From Melioribacter roseus (lineage in GTDB: Bacteria > Bacteroidota > Ignavibacteria > Ignavibacteriales > Melioribacteraceae), in NCBI GenBank assembly GCA_020722085.1, contig DYLN01000021.1:1-36808 (forward strand): DNA of 36,808 nucleotides, read 5' to 3'. The translations under genes and the position numbers were made by a program. Positions 24,336 through 33,669 of this stretch are shown piece by piece. How positions within the stretch are numbered: the stretch's first letter is position 1; every line of letters starts with the position of its first letter. The notes beneath the pieces are model-generated. The model did no database searches. It saw nothing but the letters and a program-made list of their open reading frames with translations, and was not told the DNA's origin.

Positions 24336-25205
24336 ATGCTAAATGGAAATTTAAAACTTGCAATTCAAAAGAGCGGCAGATTAACACAAAAGTCAATTCA
24401 ACTGCTGCGAACGGCGGGACTCGAAATTGAAGATTACAACGACCGGCTTATAATTTCTGTGCAGAATTTCGATATGGATATTATTTATTTAAGGGATGAT
24501 GACATTCCAGAGTATGTTAAGGACGGCGTTGCGGATATCGGCATTGTTGGAGAAAATGTTTTTTATGAAAAAAAAGCAGACGCAGAAATTATAAGAAAAC
24601 TTGGATTCGGAAAATGCAAATTCTCGCTTGCAGTACCGGAAAACAAAGAAGTAAAAGAACTGAAAGAATTTAACAATCAAAGAATTGCTACATCATATCC
24701 CAATTTGCTGGGAGATTTTTTGAGAAAAAATAATCTTAATGCGACCATAGTTGAAATCAGCGGTTCGGTAGAAACAGCCCCATCGCTCGGCATTGCAGAT
24801 GCGATATGCGACTTGGTCTCAACAGGCAACACACTAAAACTTCACAAGCTCAAAAAGTCTTTCGATGTATTTGAATCCGAAGCAGTGTTGATTGCAAATA
24901 AATCAATCCATAAAGATTTAAAAAAGAATCCTGTATTTGAAGAACTGCTTTTTCGTATTGATTCGGCATTAAAAGCAAAATCGTCTAAGTATTTAATGAT
25001 GAATGCGCCGAAAACATCAATCGAAAAAATAAAAGGTGTGCTGCCAGCTCTCAAAAGTCCAACAATACTTCCGCTTGCAGATGAAAGCATGGTTGCGGTT
25101 CACGCAGTAATCCCCTCTGAAAAATTCTGGGATATACTTCGAAATCTGAAGAACGCCGGCGCATCAGATATTTTACTTCTAACAATTGATAATATGATTT
25201 TATGA
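24336..25205 (+). CDS. hisG: ATP phosphoribosyltransferase, long form
   Basis: First enzyme of histidine synthesis, joining ATP and PRPP. The open frame extends to a TTG at 24318, but the ATG at 24336 follows a GGAG Shine-Dalgarno by 5 bases and gives the usual N-terminus LKLAIQKSGRLTQKS, so I start there (289 residues). The periplasmic-binding-like catalytic lobes cover residues 1 to about 210 with GVADIGIVGENV, and SGSVETAPSLGIADAICDLVSTGNTL is the PRPP-binding signature. Residues about 215-289 form the C-terminal ACT-like regulatory domain of long HisG enzymes, so feedback inhibition by histidine is expected and no HisZ is needed. It overlaps hisD by 4 bases. Confidence 0.97.
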   Translation: MLNGNLKLAIQKSGRLTQKSIQLLRTAGLEIEDYNDRLIISVQNFDMDIIYLRDDDIPEYVKDGVADIGIVGENVFYEKKADAEIIRKLGFGKCKFSLAVPENKEVKELKEFNNQRIATSYPNLLGDFLRKNNLNATIVEISGSVETAPSLGIADAICDLVSTGNTLKLHKLKKSFDVFESEAVLIANKSIHKDLKKNPVFEELLFRIDSALKAKSSKYLMMNAPKTSIEKIKGVLPALKSPTILPLADESMVAVHAVIPSEKFWDILRNLKNAGASDILLLTIDNMIL

Positions 25206-26488
25206 AAACATACTCGTTAAAAAATATTTCAGACAAAACTCTTAACCGGCTTTTTTCAAGACCAGCAGTTGACAGCAGTCGAATTCAGAAAATCGTTAAA
25301 CCGATACTTGAGGATATTAAACAAAACGGTAATAGGGCTCTGTTTAAGTACGCAAAAAAATTTGACGACTTTAATGGAAAAAGTTTTTTAATTCATCAAA
25401 CAAAAATCACTGAAGCTGCTAAGAATATCGACAAAGAATTAAAACAAGCAATAGATACTGCCTTCAGCAATATTTATAAATTTCATAAGCGGCAAAAGCC
25501 TAAAAGCTACACTCTTGAAACTGCCGGAGGTATAAAATGCAGAAGAAGTTTTATCCCCATTGAAAATGTTGGATTGTATATTCCAGGCGGAAGTGCAGAA
25601 CTTTTTTCTACGATGCTGATGCTTGGCATTCCGGCAAAAATTGCCGGCTGTAGGCGTGTTGTAGCATGCTGCAGACTAAAAGACAACAAGGTAAGTCCAG
25701 CATTAGCTTATTCTGTCCTCAAGTGCGGCGTTAACGAATTTTACAATATCGGCGGCGTTCAGGCGGTAGGACTGATGGCTTACGGTACAAATTCAATTAA
25801 AAAAGTTGATAAAATTTTCGGACCAGGTAATCAATTTGTAACAGCAGCAAAAAGTTTAGTAAGCATCGATTCCGCTGGAAGTATGATAGACATGCCGGCA
25901 GGTCCGAGCGAACTTCTTATTATTGCCGATAAATTTGCAAATCCTTCTTTTATTGCTGCCGATCTTCTATCTCAAGCTGAACATGGAAAAGATTCGCAGG
26001 TAATTTTAATTACTACCGATGAAAAATTTGCTGAAAAAGTAAGTAATGAAATTAATAAACAGATTCAGACATTGCCTAGAAGAAAAATTGCAGAAGCATG
26101 TTTAAAATCTTCTTTCATTTTACTCGTTGATAAGATCGATGATGCAATTTCTCTTTCCAACAATTATGCACCAGAACATTTAATTCTAAATTTGAGAAAC
26201 GCAAAAAAAATAACCGGCAAAATAAAAAATGCCGGCTCGGTTTTCATAGGTGAATACTCAACGGAAAGTCTGGGTGATTATGCTTCCGGCACTAATCATT
26301 CGCTGCCGACTTCAGGTTATTCAAAAGCAATCGGCGGCGTTAGTGTTGAATCATTCATGAAATCAATTACATTTCAGGAAGTTTCAAAAAAAGGATTCGA
26401 AAAAATTTCACCTGCAGTAATAAAATTAGCAGAACAGGAAAAGCTGCAGGCTCATGCAAACGCTGTTAAGATAAGGATTTCAAAATGA
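25202..26488 (+). CDS. hisD: Histidinol dehydrogenase
   Basis: Catalyses the last two steps, histidinol to histidine, with two NAD+ and a zinc ion. The 428-residue length is normal. By alignment with E. coli numbering, zinc ligands are Gln258, His261 (SQAEHGKDSQ), Asp359 and His418, and the catalytic pair is Glu325/His326 in APEHL. The segments GPGNQFVTAAK and MPAGPSELLI are also diagnostic. The ATG overlaps the hisG stop by 4 bases and the stop overlaps hisC by 4 bases, so translation is coupled. Confidence 0.97.
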   Translation: MKTYSLKNISDKTLNRLFSRPAVDSSRIQKIVKPILEDIKQNGNRALFKYAKKFDDFNGKSFLIHQTKITEAAKNIDKELKQAIDTAFSNIYKFHKRQKPKSYTLETAGGIKCRRSFIPIENVGLYIPGGSAELFSTMLMLGIPAKIAGCRRVVACCRLKDNKVSPALAYSVLKCGVNEFYNIGGVQAVGLMAYGTNSIKKVDKIFGPGNQFVTAAKSLVSIDSAGSMIDMPAGPSELLIIADKFANPSFIAADLLSQAEHGKDSQVILITTDEKFAEKVSNEINKQIQTLPRRKIAEACLKSSFILLVDKIDDAISLSNNYAPEHLILNLRNAKKITGKIKNAGSVFIGEYSTESLGDYASGTNHSLPTSGYSKAIGGVSVESFMKSITFQEVSKKGFEKISPAVIKLAEQEKLQAHANAVKIRISK

Positions 26489-27537
26489 ACATCGAAAACT
26501 TAGTGAGAGAAAATATTAAAAAATTGCAGCCTTACTCTTCGGCAAGGGAATCCCACCTTCCTTCCGAAGAATCTGCTGTGCTGCTTGATGCAAACGAAAA
26601 TGCTTTCGGAAGCGTGATCGACGACGACGGTTTGATGCTCAATAGGTATCCCGACCCAAATCACAGAGCCCTTAAAGAAAAATTATCCGGCTATCTGGGA
26701 ATCAGTCCGCAGCGGCTTTTTATTGGGGTCGGCTCAGATGAGATAATCGATCTTGTTATTAGGATATTTTGTAATCCCGGGAGTGATAAGGCGATGATTT
26801 TAGAGCCGACTTACGGAATGTATGAAGTCGCTTGTAATATTAATGACGTCAATGTTGTAAAAGTTCCGTTGTCAAAAGAATTTCAAATTGACTTTGAAGC
26901 AGTTAAAAAATCTTTCGACAATAAAATAAAAATGATTTTCCTCTGCTCGCCAAATAATCCTACAAGTAATTTGATAGATGCAACCTCAATTATAAAACTT
27001 GCAAAAGAATTTTCTGTTATTGTTGTTGTGGACCAGGCATATTATGATTTTGCCGAAGAAAAAACAGACTTAACCGAAGCCGGCGAAACAACCAATATTA
27101 TTCTGCTCAGAACGTTTTCGAAAGCATGGGGTTTAGCAGGAATTAGATGCGGTTACTGCATTGCCGACAAAGAAATCATTAAATATTTTTATAAAATAAA
27201 GCTGCCGTATAATTTAAATAAGCTTACTTCCTCGAAAATAATCGAAGCATTAAATAAAACGGAGAAAAAAGAAAAATTAAAAAGTAAAATAATTTTACAA
27301 AGAAAATTTTTGAGCGATGAATTGAACAAAATAAACGGCGTCAAAAAAATATACCCGTCGGACGCAAATTTTTTGTTGTTCGAAGTTGAAAATCCTAAAG
27401 AAGTTTATACAAATCTTGCAAAAAAAGGAATTATCGTGCGGGACAGAAGCAGCCAGGTTAAAGGCTGCCTTCGTGTAACTGTAGGCACCGAAGAAGAAAA
27501 CCAAAAGTTTATTAATGAATTGAAAAAATTATTATGA
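26485..27537 (+). CDS. hisC: Histidinol-phosphate aminotransferase
   Basis: PLP-dependent class I/II aminotransferase converting imidazole acetol phosphate to histidinol phosphate with glutamate. The N-terminal LDANENAFG and RYPDPNHRALK blocks, GVGSDEIIDLVIR, CSPNNPT, and the PLP lysine K213 in RTFSKAWGLAGIRCGY identify it. The 350 residues are typical. HisC homologues can also transaminate aromatic keto acids, but the position between hisD and hisB fixes the main role. ATGA overlaps both neighbours. Confidence 0.96.
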   Translation: MNIENLVRENIKKLQPYSSARESHLPSEESAVLLDANENAFGSVIDDDGLMLNRYPDPNHRALKEKLSGYLGISPQRLFIGVGSDEIIDLVIRIFCNPGSDKAMILEPTYGMYEVACNINDVNVVKVPLSKEFQIDFEAVKKSFDNKIKMIFLCSPNNPTSNLIDATSIIKLAKEFSVIVVVDQAYYDFAEEKTDLTEAGETTNIILLRTFSKAWGLAGIRCGYCIADKEIIKYFYKIKLPYNLNKLTSSKIIEALNKTEKKEKLKSKIILQRKFLSDELNKINGVKKIYPSDANFLLFEVENPKEVYTNLAKKGIIVRDRSSQVKGCLRVTVGTEEENQKFINELKKLL

Positions 27538-28133
27538 AAGCCGAAACTAAAGAACGAAAAACCAAATACGAACGAATCACCAAAGAAACGTCAATCAAGA
27601 TTTCAATAAATCTTGACGGTTCCGGCAAATACAAAATCAACACCGGACTCGGCTTCTTCAATCACATGCTCGAACAACTTGCAAAACATTCCAATATTGA
27701 TTTAACTCTAAATGTTAAAGGTGATCTGTATGTTGATGAACATCATACCGTAGAAGATGCTGGAATCGGGTTAGGTGAGGCAATCAACAAAGCTTTGGGG
27801 GATAAACGCGGCATCGCACGGTACGGATTTTTACTGCCGATGGATGATTCGGTTACCGAATGCGCAATCGATTTGGGCGGCAGACCTTTCCTCGTATTCA
27901 AATGTAAATTTAATAGAGAATTTGTCGGTGACTTCCCTACAGAATTAACAAAAGAATTTTTCAAATCGTTCGCACATGGATTGCGGGCAAATATTTATAT
28001 AAAAACCTCGGGCGAAAACGATCATCACAAAATTGAATCGATGTTTAAAGCCGTTGCAAAATCTTTAAACGAAGCATTTAAGTTTGACCCGCGCAGTAAA
28101 AAAACTTTACCATCAACAAAAGGTATTTTATGA
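27534..28133 (+). CDS. hisB: Imidazoleglycerol-phosphate dehydratase (monofunctional)
   Basis: Manganese-dependent dehydration of imidazole glycerol phosphate. The two metal-binding motifs are HHTVED (70-75) and DHHKIES (163-169), and GLGFFNHMLEQL is the N-terminal signature. At 199 residues it is the dehydratase only; the N-terminal histidinol-phosphatase half seen in E. coli HisB is missing. No phosphatase is present elsewhere in the operon, so that step must be supplied by an unlinked gene. ATGA overlaps with hisC and hisH. Confidence 0.97.
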   Translation: MKAETKERKTKYERITKETSIKISINLDGSGKYKINTGLGFFNHMLEQLAKHSNIDLTLNVKGDLYVDEHHTVEDAGIGLGEAINKALGDKRGIARYGFLLPMDDSVTECAIDLGGRPFLVFKCKFNREFVGDFPTELTKEFFKSFAHGLRANIYIKTSGENDHHKIESMFKAVAKSLNEAFKFDPRSKKTLPSTKGIL

Positions 28134-28717
28134 CAGCAATAATTGATTACGGCGCTGGCAATATTCAATCGGTTATCAATGCACTTGAAGAATTGAATGT
28201 GAAATTCATTGTTACAAATAATGCGAAAGAAATAAACGAAAGTAAAAAAATAATTTTCCCGGGAGTCGGCGAAGCATCTTCGGCTATGAATAATATACGT
28301 TCACATGGTCTGTTTGAAGTAATTAAAAACTGCAAAAAACCTTTTCTGGGAATTTGTCTTGGAATGCAGCTTTTATGCGACTATTCCGAAGAAGGTAATG
28401 TTGAATGCCTCGGAATTATTCCGGCTGTTTCAAAAAAATTTAATTCAGCAAAAGTGAAAGTTCCTCACATGGGCTGGAATAAAGTCAGCTTTAACAAAGG
28501 ATCGAAATTATTTGAAGAAATTGAAAACGGGTCTTCTTTTTATTTTGCCAACTCGTTTTACGTGCCAGGGAATAAATTTTCATCAGCGCTGTGTAACTAT
28601 GATATTGATTTTTCAGCAGCAGTTCAAAAAGAAAATTTTTATGGCGTGCAGTTCCATCCAGAAAAATCGGGTGAAGCAGGAATTAAATTACTCAAAAATT
28701 TTATAGAAAAATGTTAG
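28130..28717 (+). CDS. hisH: Imidazole glycerol phosphate synthase, glutaminase subunit
   Basis: Class I glutamine amidotransferase that delivers ammonia to HisF. The catalytic triad is Cys76 (GICLGMQLL), His176 and Glu178 (VQFHPEKSG). The N-terminus IIDYGAGNIQSV and the FPGVGEASSAM oxyanion strand are typical. The length is 195 residues. It overlaps hisB by 4 bases and hisA by 7 bases, and HisF lies one gene downstream, so both subunits of the synthase are encoded here. Confidence 0.96.
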   Translation: MTAIIDYGAGNIQSVINALEELNVKFIVTNNAKEINESKKIIFPGVGEASSAMNNIRSHGLFEVIKNCKKPFLGICLGMQLLCDYSEEGNVECLGIIPAVSKKFNSAKVKVPHMGWNKVSFNKGSKLFEEIENGSSFYFANSFYVPGNKFSSALCNYDIDFSAAVQKENFYGVQFHPEKSGEAGIKLLKNFIEKC

Positions 28718-29430
28718 CTATACCTGCAATTGATATTTATGAAGGAAAAGTAGTACGGCTGCTTAAAGGTGATTTTAATCAAATAAAAATTTACAGCAGC
28801 AATCCATTCGAAACCGCAAAGAGCTTTTCACAAAATTCTTTTCCATGGATTCACATTGTTGATCTTGCTGCTTCTGTTGACGGGAAAATATCAATACAAA
28901 AAATATTGGGTGAAATAAAAAACAAAACAAAATTAAAAATCCAATTTGGCGGCGGAATAAAAACTTACGAGAGCGCCAAAAATATTCTCGAAAATGGAAT
29001 TGACCGTATTATCATAGGTACGATGAGCATAACAAATAAAAAAGATTTTGAAAAAACTATTGATGAATTCGGCAGTGAAAAAATTACCGCAGCTATAGAT
29101 GTTCAAAATGAAATAGTTTTGATTAAAGGCTGGACACAAAAAAGCCAGACAAGTTTATGGGATCATATCGATTATTGTCTTTCAAAAGGAATAAAACATT
29201 TTCTTTGTACAGATATTTCGAAAGATGGAACATTAGAAGGTCCCGGAATTGAATTTTATAAGAAGGTCTTAAATAAGTATCCGCAAATTAATTTAATTGC
29301 ATCCGGCGGTATCGGTTCTGTGAATGATCTGATTGAACTCGAAAAAATTGACATGCACGCATGTGTCGTGGGAAAAGCAATTTATGAAAACAAAATAACA
29401 CTCGAGGAGTTGAAAAAATTTGCTGGCTAA
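28711..29430 (+). CDS. hisA: ProFAR isomerase
   Basis: (Beta/alpha)8-barrel isomerase that opens the ribose of ProFAR to PRFAR. The acid/base residues are Asp8 (PAIDIYEGKVVRL) and Asp130 (AAIDV). The phosphate-binding FGGGIK and ASGGIGS loops of the half-barrels are present. The 239 residues are normal. The ATG lies inside the last codons of hisH (7-base overlap), and hisF begins within its last 11 bases. Confidence 0.96.
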   Translation: MLAIPAIDIYEGKVVRLLKGDFNQIKIYSSNPFETAKSFSQNSFPWIHIVDLAASVDGKISIQKILGEIKNKTKLKIQFGGGIKTYESAKNILENGIDRIIIGTMSITNKKDFEKTIDEFGSEKITAAIDVQNEIVLIKGWTQKSQTSLWDHIDYCLSKGIKHFLCTDISKDGTLEGPGIEFYKKVLNKYPQINLIASGGIGSVNDLIELEKIDMHACVVGKAIYENKITLEELKKFAG

Positions 29431-30175
29431 AAGAATAATACCCTGTCTTGATGTAAAAGATGGACGCGTCGTAAAAGGGACTAAATTTGTAAATCTGCAT
29501 GACAGCGGCTCTGCTGTTGAACTTGCTTACAGGTATTACAAAGAAGGTGCAGATGAATTGGTTTTTCTTGATATCACCGCAACAGAAGAAAAACGAAAGA
29601 CTCTAATCGAACTGGTAAAAGAAGTTGGCCGCGTTATTAGAATCCCTTTTACAGTCGGCGGTGGAATTTCATCAATAAATGATATTGAAAATTTATTGAA
29701 TGCGGGTGCGGATAAAGTTTCTTTGAATTCTGCAATTGTTCAAAATCCAAATTTAATAGACGAAGCTTCTAAAAAATTCGGAAGTCAGGCTGTAGTAGCA
29801 GCAATAGATATTAAAAAAACAAACGGCGGACAAAAAGTTTACATCAAAGGAGGAAAACAACCTACAGCTCTTGAAGGATTAAGCTGGTGCAAAGAAGTAT
29901 GTGAGCGCGGCGCCGGCGAAATTCTGCTCACTTCAATTGATCACGACGGAACACGGCAAGGGTATAATGTAGAATTTTTAAGTGCCGTTGTAAACTTGGT
30001 TACAATTCCTGTGATTGCAAGCGGCGGTGCAGGCAAAAAAGAACATTTCCTCGAAGCTTTCGAAAAAGCAGGGGTCGATGCATGCCTTGCTGCAGGTTTA
30101 TTTCATTACAAAGAGTTAAATATTCTTGAATTAAAAAAATATCTTGCAGATAATAATATAAGGATCAGGTTATGA
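29420..30175 (+). CDS. hisF: Imidazole glycerol phosphate synthase, cyclase subunit
   Basis: Cyclase that forms imidazole glycerol phosphate and AICAR using ammonia from HisH. Asp11 (CLDVKDGRVVKG) and Asp130 (AAIDIKK) are the catalytic acids; GGGISS, SIDHDGTRQGYN and ASGGAGKKEHF are diagnostic. The start is a TTG at 29420, giving the conserved N-terminus MLAKRIIPCLDV; a GAGGAG Shine-Dalgarno at 29404-29409 is 10 bases upstream and no ATG is available. The length is 251 residues. It overlaps hisA by 11 bases and hisIE by 4. Confidence 0.96.
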   Translation: MLAKRIIPCLDVKDGRVVKGTKFVNLHDSGSAVELAYRYYKEGADELVFLDITATEEKRKTLIELVKEVGRVIRIPFTVGGGISSINDIENLLNAGADKVSLNSAIVQNPNLIDEASKKFGSQAVVAAIDIKKTNGGQKVYIKGGKQPTALEGLSWCKEVCERGAGEILLTSIDHDGTRQGYNVEFLSAVVNLVTIPVIASGGAGKKEHFLEAFEKAGVDACLAAGLFHYKELNILELKKYLADNNIRIRL

Positions 30176-30789
30176 TAGAAATTGAAAAACTCAACTTTGA
30201 TAAAGGCAGCGGACTTATACCGGCAATCGTTGTTGATGAAAACACCGGGCAGGTTCTTATGCTCGGATTTATGAATCGCGATTCTCTTCAGAAAACTCTG
30301 GATACTAATCTGGTTACTTTTTTCAGCAGGACAAAAAATGCTTTATGGACTAAAGGTGAGACGTCCGGGAACTATTTGAAACTAGTAAGTATCCTCCCCG
30401 ACTGCGATGACGACACACTGCTTATTTATGCTTCGCCTGAAGGACCAACCTGCCACACCGGAAATTATTCATGCTTTGGACTGGAGAAAAACAATCTAAA
30501 GTTTTTAAAACATTTGTTCGAGTTGATTCAATCGAGGAAGAAAGAACTGCCGGAAAATTCGTACACAACAAAGCTTTTTAAAGAAGGTTCTAACAGAATT
30601 ATTCAAAAAGTCGGAGAAGAAGCAATAGAAACCGTCATTGCCGCTAAGAACAATAACAAAGATGAAATCGTTAATGAAGTTTCTGATTTAATGTATCATC
30701 TATTTGTCATGTTAGTTGATAAAGGGATAGAGCTGAAAGATATAACAGATAAATTGATGGAAAGGCATACTAAAACACGATTGCATTGA
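30172..30789 (+). CDS. hisI: Bifunctional phosphoribosyl-AMP cyclohydrolase / phosphoribosyl-ATP pyrophosphatase
   Basis: Catalyses the second and third steps of the pathway. Residues 1 to about 110 are the PRA-CH domain: WTKGETSGN at 59-67, the metal-binding DCDDD at 77-81, and Cys94 and Cys101 in GPTCHTGNYSCF. Residues about 117-205 are the PRA-PH domain (an all-helical MazG-like fold) with KVGEEAIETVIAAKN and EVSDLMYHL. The fusion order is that of E. coli HisIE. It overlaps hisF by 4 bases and is the last gene of the operon; no clear intrinsic terminator follows. Confidence 0.96.
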   Translation: MIEIEKLNFDKGSGLIPAIVVDENTGQVLMLGFMNRDSLQKTLDTNLVTFFSRTKNALWTKGETSGNYLKLVSILPDCDDDTLLIYASPEGPTCHTGNYSCFGLEKNNLKFLKHLFELIQSRKKELPENSYTTKLFKEGSNRIIQKVGEEAIETVIAAKNNNKDEIVNEVSDLMYHLFVMLVDKGIELKDITDKLMERHTKTRLH

Positions 30790-30839
30790 TGAATAAGAGA
30801 CTTCTAAAAAATTGACTAATAAAGGTTCTAGATATTTTT

Positions 30840-30862
30840 AATGGAACACAAATGACACAGAT
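30840..30862 (-). repeat. Copy A of a short dispersed phrase flanking mutS
   Basis: Read on the minus strand, this 23-base stretch matches 33719-33741 (plus strand) at 19 of 23 positions. It lies in the 264-base gap (30790-31053) between hisIE and mutS. Neighbouring bases to about 30911 contain more of the same repetitive wording, with ATATCTGTGTTAATC near 30885-30900. The gap holds no gene that I can support. Confidence 0.45.
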
Positions 30863-31053
30863 TTGACTAATTTTCACTGATTATATATCTGTGTTAATCT
30901 AATTAACTGTGCCCGCAAACCGAAATGGCGTTATGAGATGCAAGCGTGTTATTCGTGTGCTATTGACAATTTTCCAGAGGCTTCAAATAAATTGAACGTA
31001 ACCAATGTAGTAGGATTTTTTTGTATATTTTCATAAAATAATTTCAATTAAGT

Positions 31054-33669
31054 ATGTCAATTACTCCCTTAATGACGCAATACAGTAAGATCAAACAAAG
31101 CTATCCAGATACAATTTTGTTATTCAGGGTAGGTGATTTTTTTGAGACTTTTGAAGAAGATGCAAAAACTGCTTCCAAGGTTCTGGGGATTACTTTGACC
31201 AAACGTGCAAACGGTGCCGCCGGCGAAGTACCGCTTGCCGGCTTTCCCCACCACGCAATTGATTCATACCTCCCAAAACTTGTTAGAGCTGGCTATCGTG
31301 TGGCAATCTGCGAGCAAATGGAAAATCCGAAATTTGCAAAAGGAATTGTTAAGCGCGAAGTAATTGAAGTCGTAACACCCGGTGTCGCATTATCCGACCG
31401 CCTGCTCGACCACAAAAAAAATAATTATCTGCTTGCAATTTATCTTGAAGATGAAATTGCCGGTTTGTCTTTCAGCGATGTTTCCACCGGTGAATTTTTT
31501 GCTTACGAAGTTTACAGAAATGAAATAAAAGAGCAGCTTGGACTTATCAATCCTTCCGAAATTTTAATACCGAAAAAAAATAAAAACGAACTGGAGCCTT
31601 TAATTCAAAAATTTTCCCCCAACTGCAGAATTACAAAACTAGATGATTGGATTTTTACTTTTGATTTCGGGAATGAACTTCTTCTCAATCATTTCAACAC
31701 AAAAACGCTAAAAGGTTTCGGTATTGAAAAACTGAGGGCTGGAATTTGTGCAGCGGGAGCCGTATTAAATTATCTCAAAGAAACACAAAAAGTCGCACTC
31801 ATACATATAAATAAAATCTCCCTTTACAATCCTTCCGATTATATGATGCTGGACAATTCGACAAAAAGAAATCTCGAAATAATGTACACCATGCAGGAAG
31901 GCGAACGTGAAGGCTCGTTAATTTCCATACTTGATAAAACTCTTACACCCATGGGCGGACGCATGCTCAAAAAATGGATCACTGCCCCGCTGCGAAAATT
32001 AACCCCGATATTAAAACGTCAGGAAAGTGTTGAGGAACTTTTTAATAAAAAACATCTCCGTAAAAATATTCAAAATGAATTAAAAGAGATTGGAGATTTA
32101 GAAAGACTAACTTCAAAAGTTTGTACCGGAAGGGTAAATCCACGTGAATTAGTTTTTCTAAAAACTTCACTCAAAAAAATTCCGCTCTTAAAACAACTCC
32201 TCGACCAGGCAGACTGCGAAACATTAAGTCAAATAAATGAGAGACTGAAACCGCTCGAAAATGTTGTAGAAAAAATTGAACTGGCAATAAGTGATAACCC
32301 GCCGGCAAGTTTTAACGAAGAAGGAATAATCCGTTACGGCTACAGTGCCGAACTGGATGAACTGCGTGATCTTTCTTCCCACGCCAAAGATTGGATCGCG
32401 GCACTTCAAAAATCCGAAAGAGAACGAACAAAAATCCCTTCTTTAAAAGTAAGCTACAATAAAGTTTTCGGCTATTACATCGAAATCAGCAACGCACATA
32501 AAGAGAAGGTGCCGGCTAATTACATCCGTAAACAAACTCTCGTAAACAGCGAGAGATATATTACGCCGGAATTAAAAGAATATGAAGACAAAATTTTAAA
32601 TGCACAGGAAAACATTGCCGGTCTTGAATCTCAGCTTTTTGATGAAGTAAGAAATTATGCGGCAGCAAGCGCAGAAATTATTCAGGAAAATGCAAGACTG
32701 ATTGCAATGGTTGACTGCTATCAGTCATTGGCGGAATGCGCTGATCAGTATAATTATGTTAAGCCGACTTTAAACGAAACCGACACAATTGAAATTGTCG
32801 ACGGACGGCATCCGGTAGTTGAACGAATAATGCCGCCTGGTGAAAAATTCGTTCCAAATAGCTGCAGACTTTCGTGCAGCGACGATCAAATCATAATTTT
32901 AACCGGACCGAACATGGCTGGCAAATCCGTTTACCTTCGTCAGACAGGCTTGCTTGTTCTTATGGCTCAGACCGGTTCGTTTATTCCGGCTAAAGAAGCT
33001 TCGATTGGATTGGTTGATAGAATTTATACACGTGTTGGTGCAAGCGACAATATCATTGCCGGTGAAAGTACTTTTCTTGTAGAAATGCAGGAAGCTGCAA
33101 ACATCTTAAATAATGCTACAAACAAAAGTTTGATTCTGTTAGATGAAATCGGGAGAGGTACAAGCACATTTGACGGCATTTCAATTGCATGGGCAATAAC
33201 AGAATATCTTCATGAAAATCCGGTTGTCCAGGCAAAAACGCTTTTTGCAACCCACTACCACGAATTGAATGAGATGGCTTCAATTTTCCCGAGAATAAAA
33301 AATTATAAAGTTGAAGTGAGAGAATACGGCGACAAAGTAATATTTCTTCACAAAGTTTCATCCGGCGGAGCCGATCATAGTTACGGAATTCAGGTTGCAC
33401 AAATGGCGGGTCTTCCGAATTTTGTTACCGACCGCGCTAAGGAAATTCTCTTTAATCTTGAAAGCAAAGAATTAACTCCATACGAAATAAAGAAAGCAAA
33501 ACTTGCGAAGTTCAAAAACCAGGATGATATGCAAATTAATATGTTTGAAATAAAAGACGACCGGCTGCGAAAAGAAATTTCCGATATCTCGCTTGATAAC
33601 TTAACTCCTCTTGAAGCACTTAACAAATTAAACGAATTGAAAAAGAAGGTTGATGAGAAAAAAGATTAA
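31054..33669 (+). CDS. mutS: DNA mismatch repair protein MutS
   Basis: Recognises mispairs and starts mismatch repair. The 871-residue protein has the MutS1 mismatch-binding motif F-x-E within GDFFE (27-31), a connector and lever region in the middle with SYNKVFGYYIEISN, and a C-terminal ABC-type ATPase: Walker A GPNMAGKS at 618-625, Walker B LLDEIGRGTS with Asp697-Glu698, and the FATHYHEL switch. No endonuclease (Smr) domain is attached, so it is not MutS2. The ATG at 31054 is supported by the homologous N-terminus. A TTGACA-like box at 30963 is a weak promoter candidate. The stop overlaps the next gene by 17 bases. Confidence 0.98.
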   Translation: MSITPLMTQYSKIKQSYPDTILLFRVGDFFETFEEDAKTASKVLGITLTKRANGAAGEVPLAGFPHHAIDSYLPKLVRAGYRVAICEQMENPKFAKGIVKREVIEVVTPGVALSDRLLDHKKNNYLLAIYLEDEIAGLSFSDVSTGEFFAYEVYRNEIKEQLGLINPSEILIPKKNKNELEPLIQKFSPNCRITKLDDWIFTFDFGNELLLNHFNTKTLKGFGIEKLRAGICAAGAVLNYLKETQKVALIHINKISLYNPSDYMMLDNSTKRNLEIMYTMQEGEREGSLISILDKTLTPMGGRMLKKWITAPLRKLTPILKRQESVEELFNKKHLRKNIQNELKEIGDLERLTSKVCTGRVNPRELVFLKTSLKKIPLLKQLLDQADCETLSQINERLKPLENVVEKIELAISDNPPASFNEEGIIRYGYSAELDELRDLSSHAKDWIAALQKSERERTKIPSLKVSYNKVFGYYIEISNAHKEKVPANYIRKQTLVNSERYITPELKEYEDKILNAQENIAGLESQLFDEVRNYAAASAEIIQENARLIAMVDCYQSLAECADQYNYVKPTLNETDTIEIVDGRHPVVERIMPPGEKFVPNSCRLSCSDDQIIILTGPNMAGKSVYLRQTGLLVLMAQTGSFIPAKEASIGLVDRIYTRVGASDNIIAGESTFLVEMQEAANILNNATNKSLILLDEIGRGTSTFDGISIAWAITEYLHENPVVQAKTLFATHYHELNEMASIFPRIKNYKVEVREYGDKVIFLHKVSSGGADHSYGIQVAQMAGLPNFVTDRAKEILFNLESKELTPYEIKKAKLAKFKNQDDMQINMFEIKDDRLRKEISDISLDNLTPLEALNKLNELKKKVDEKKD

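Noticed and set aside
30963-30995. Promoter for mutS (TTGACA ... TAAATTGA)
   Set aside because: The spacing of 22 bases after TTG and two mismatches in the second box make it too weak to list.
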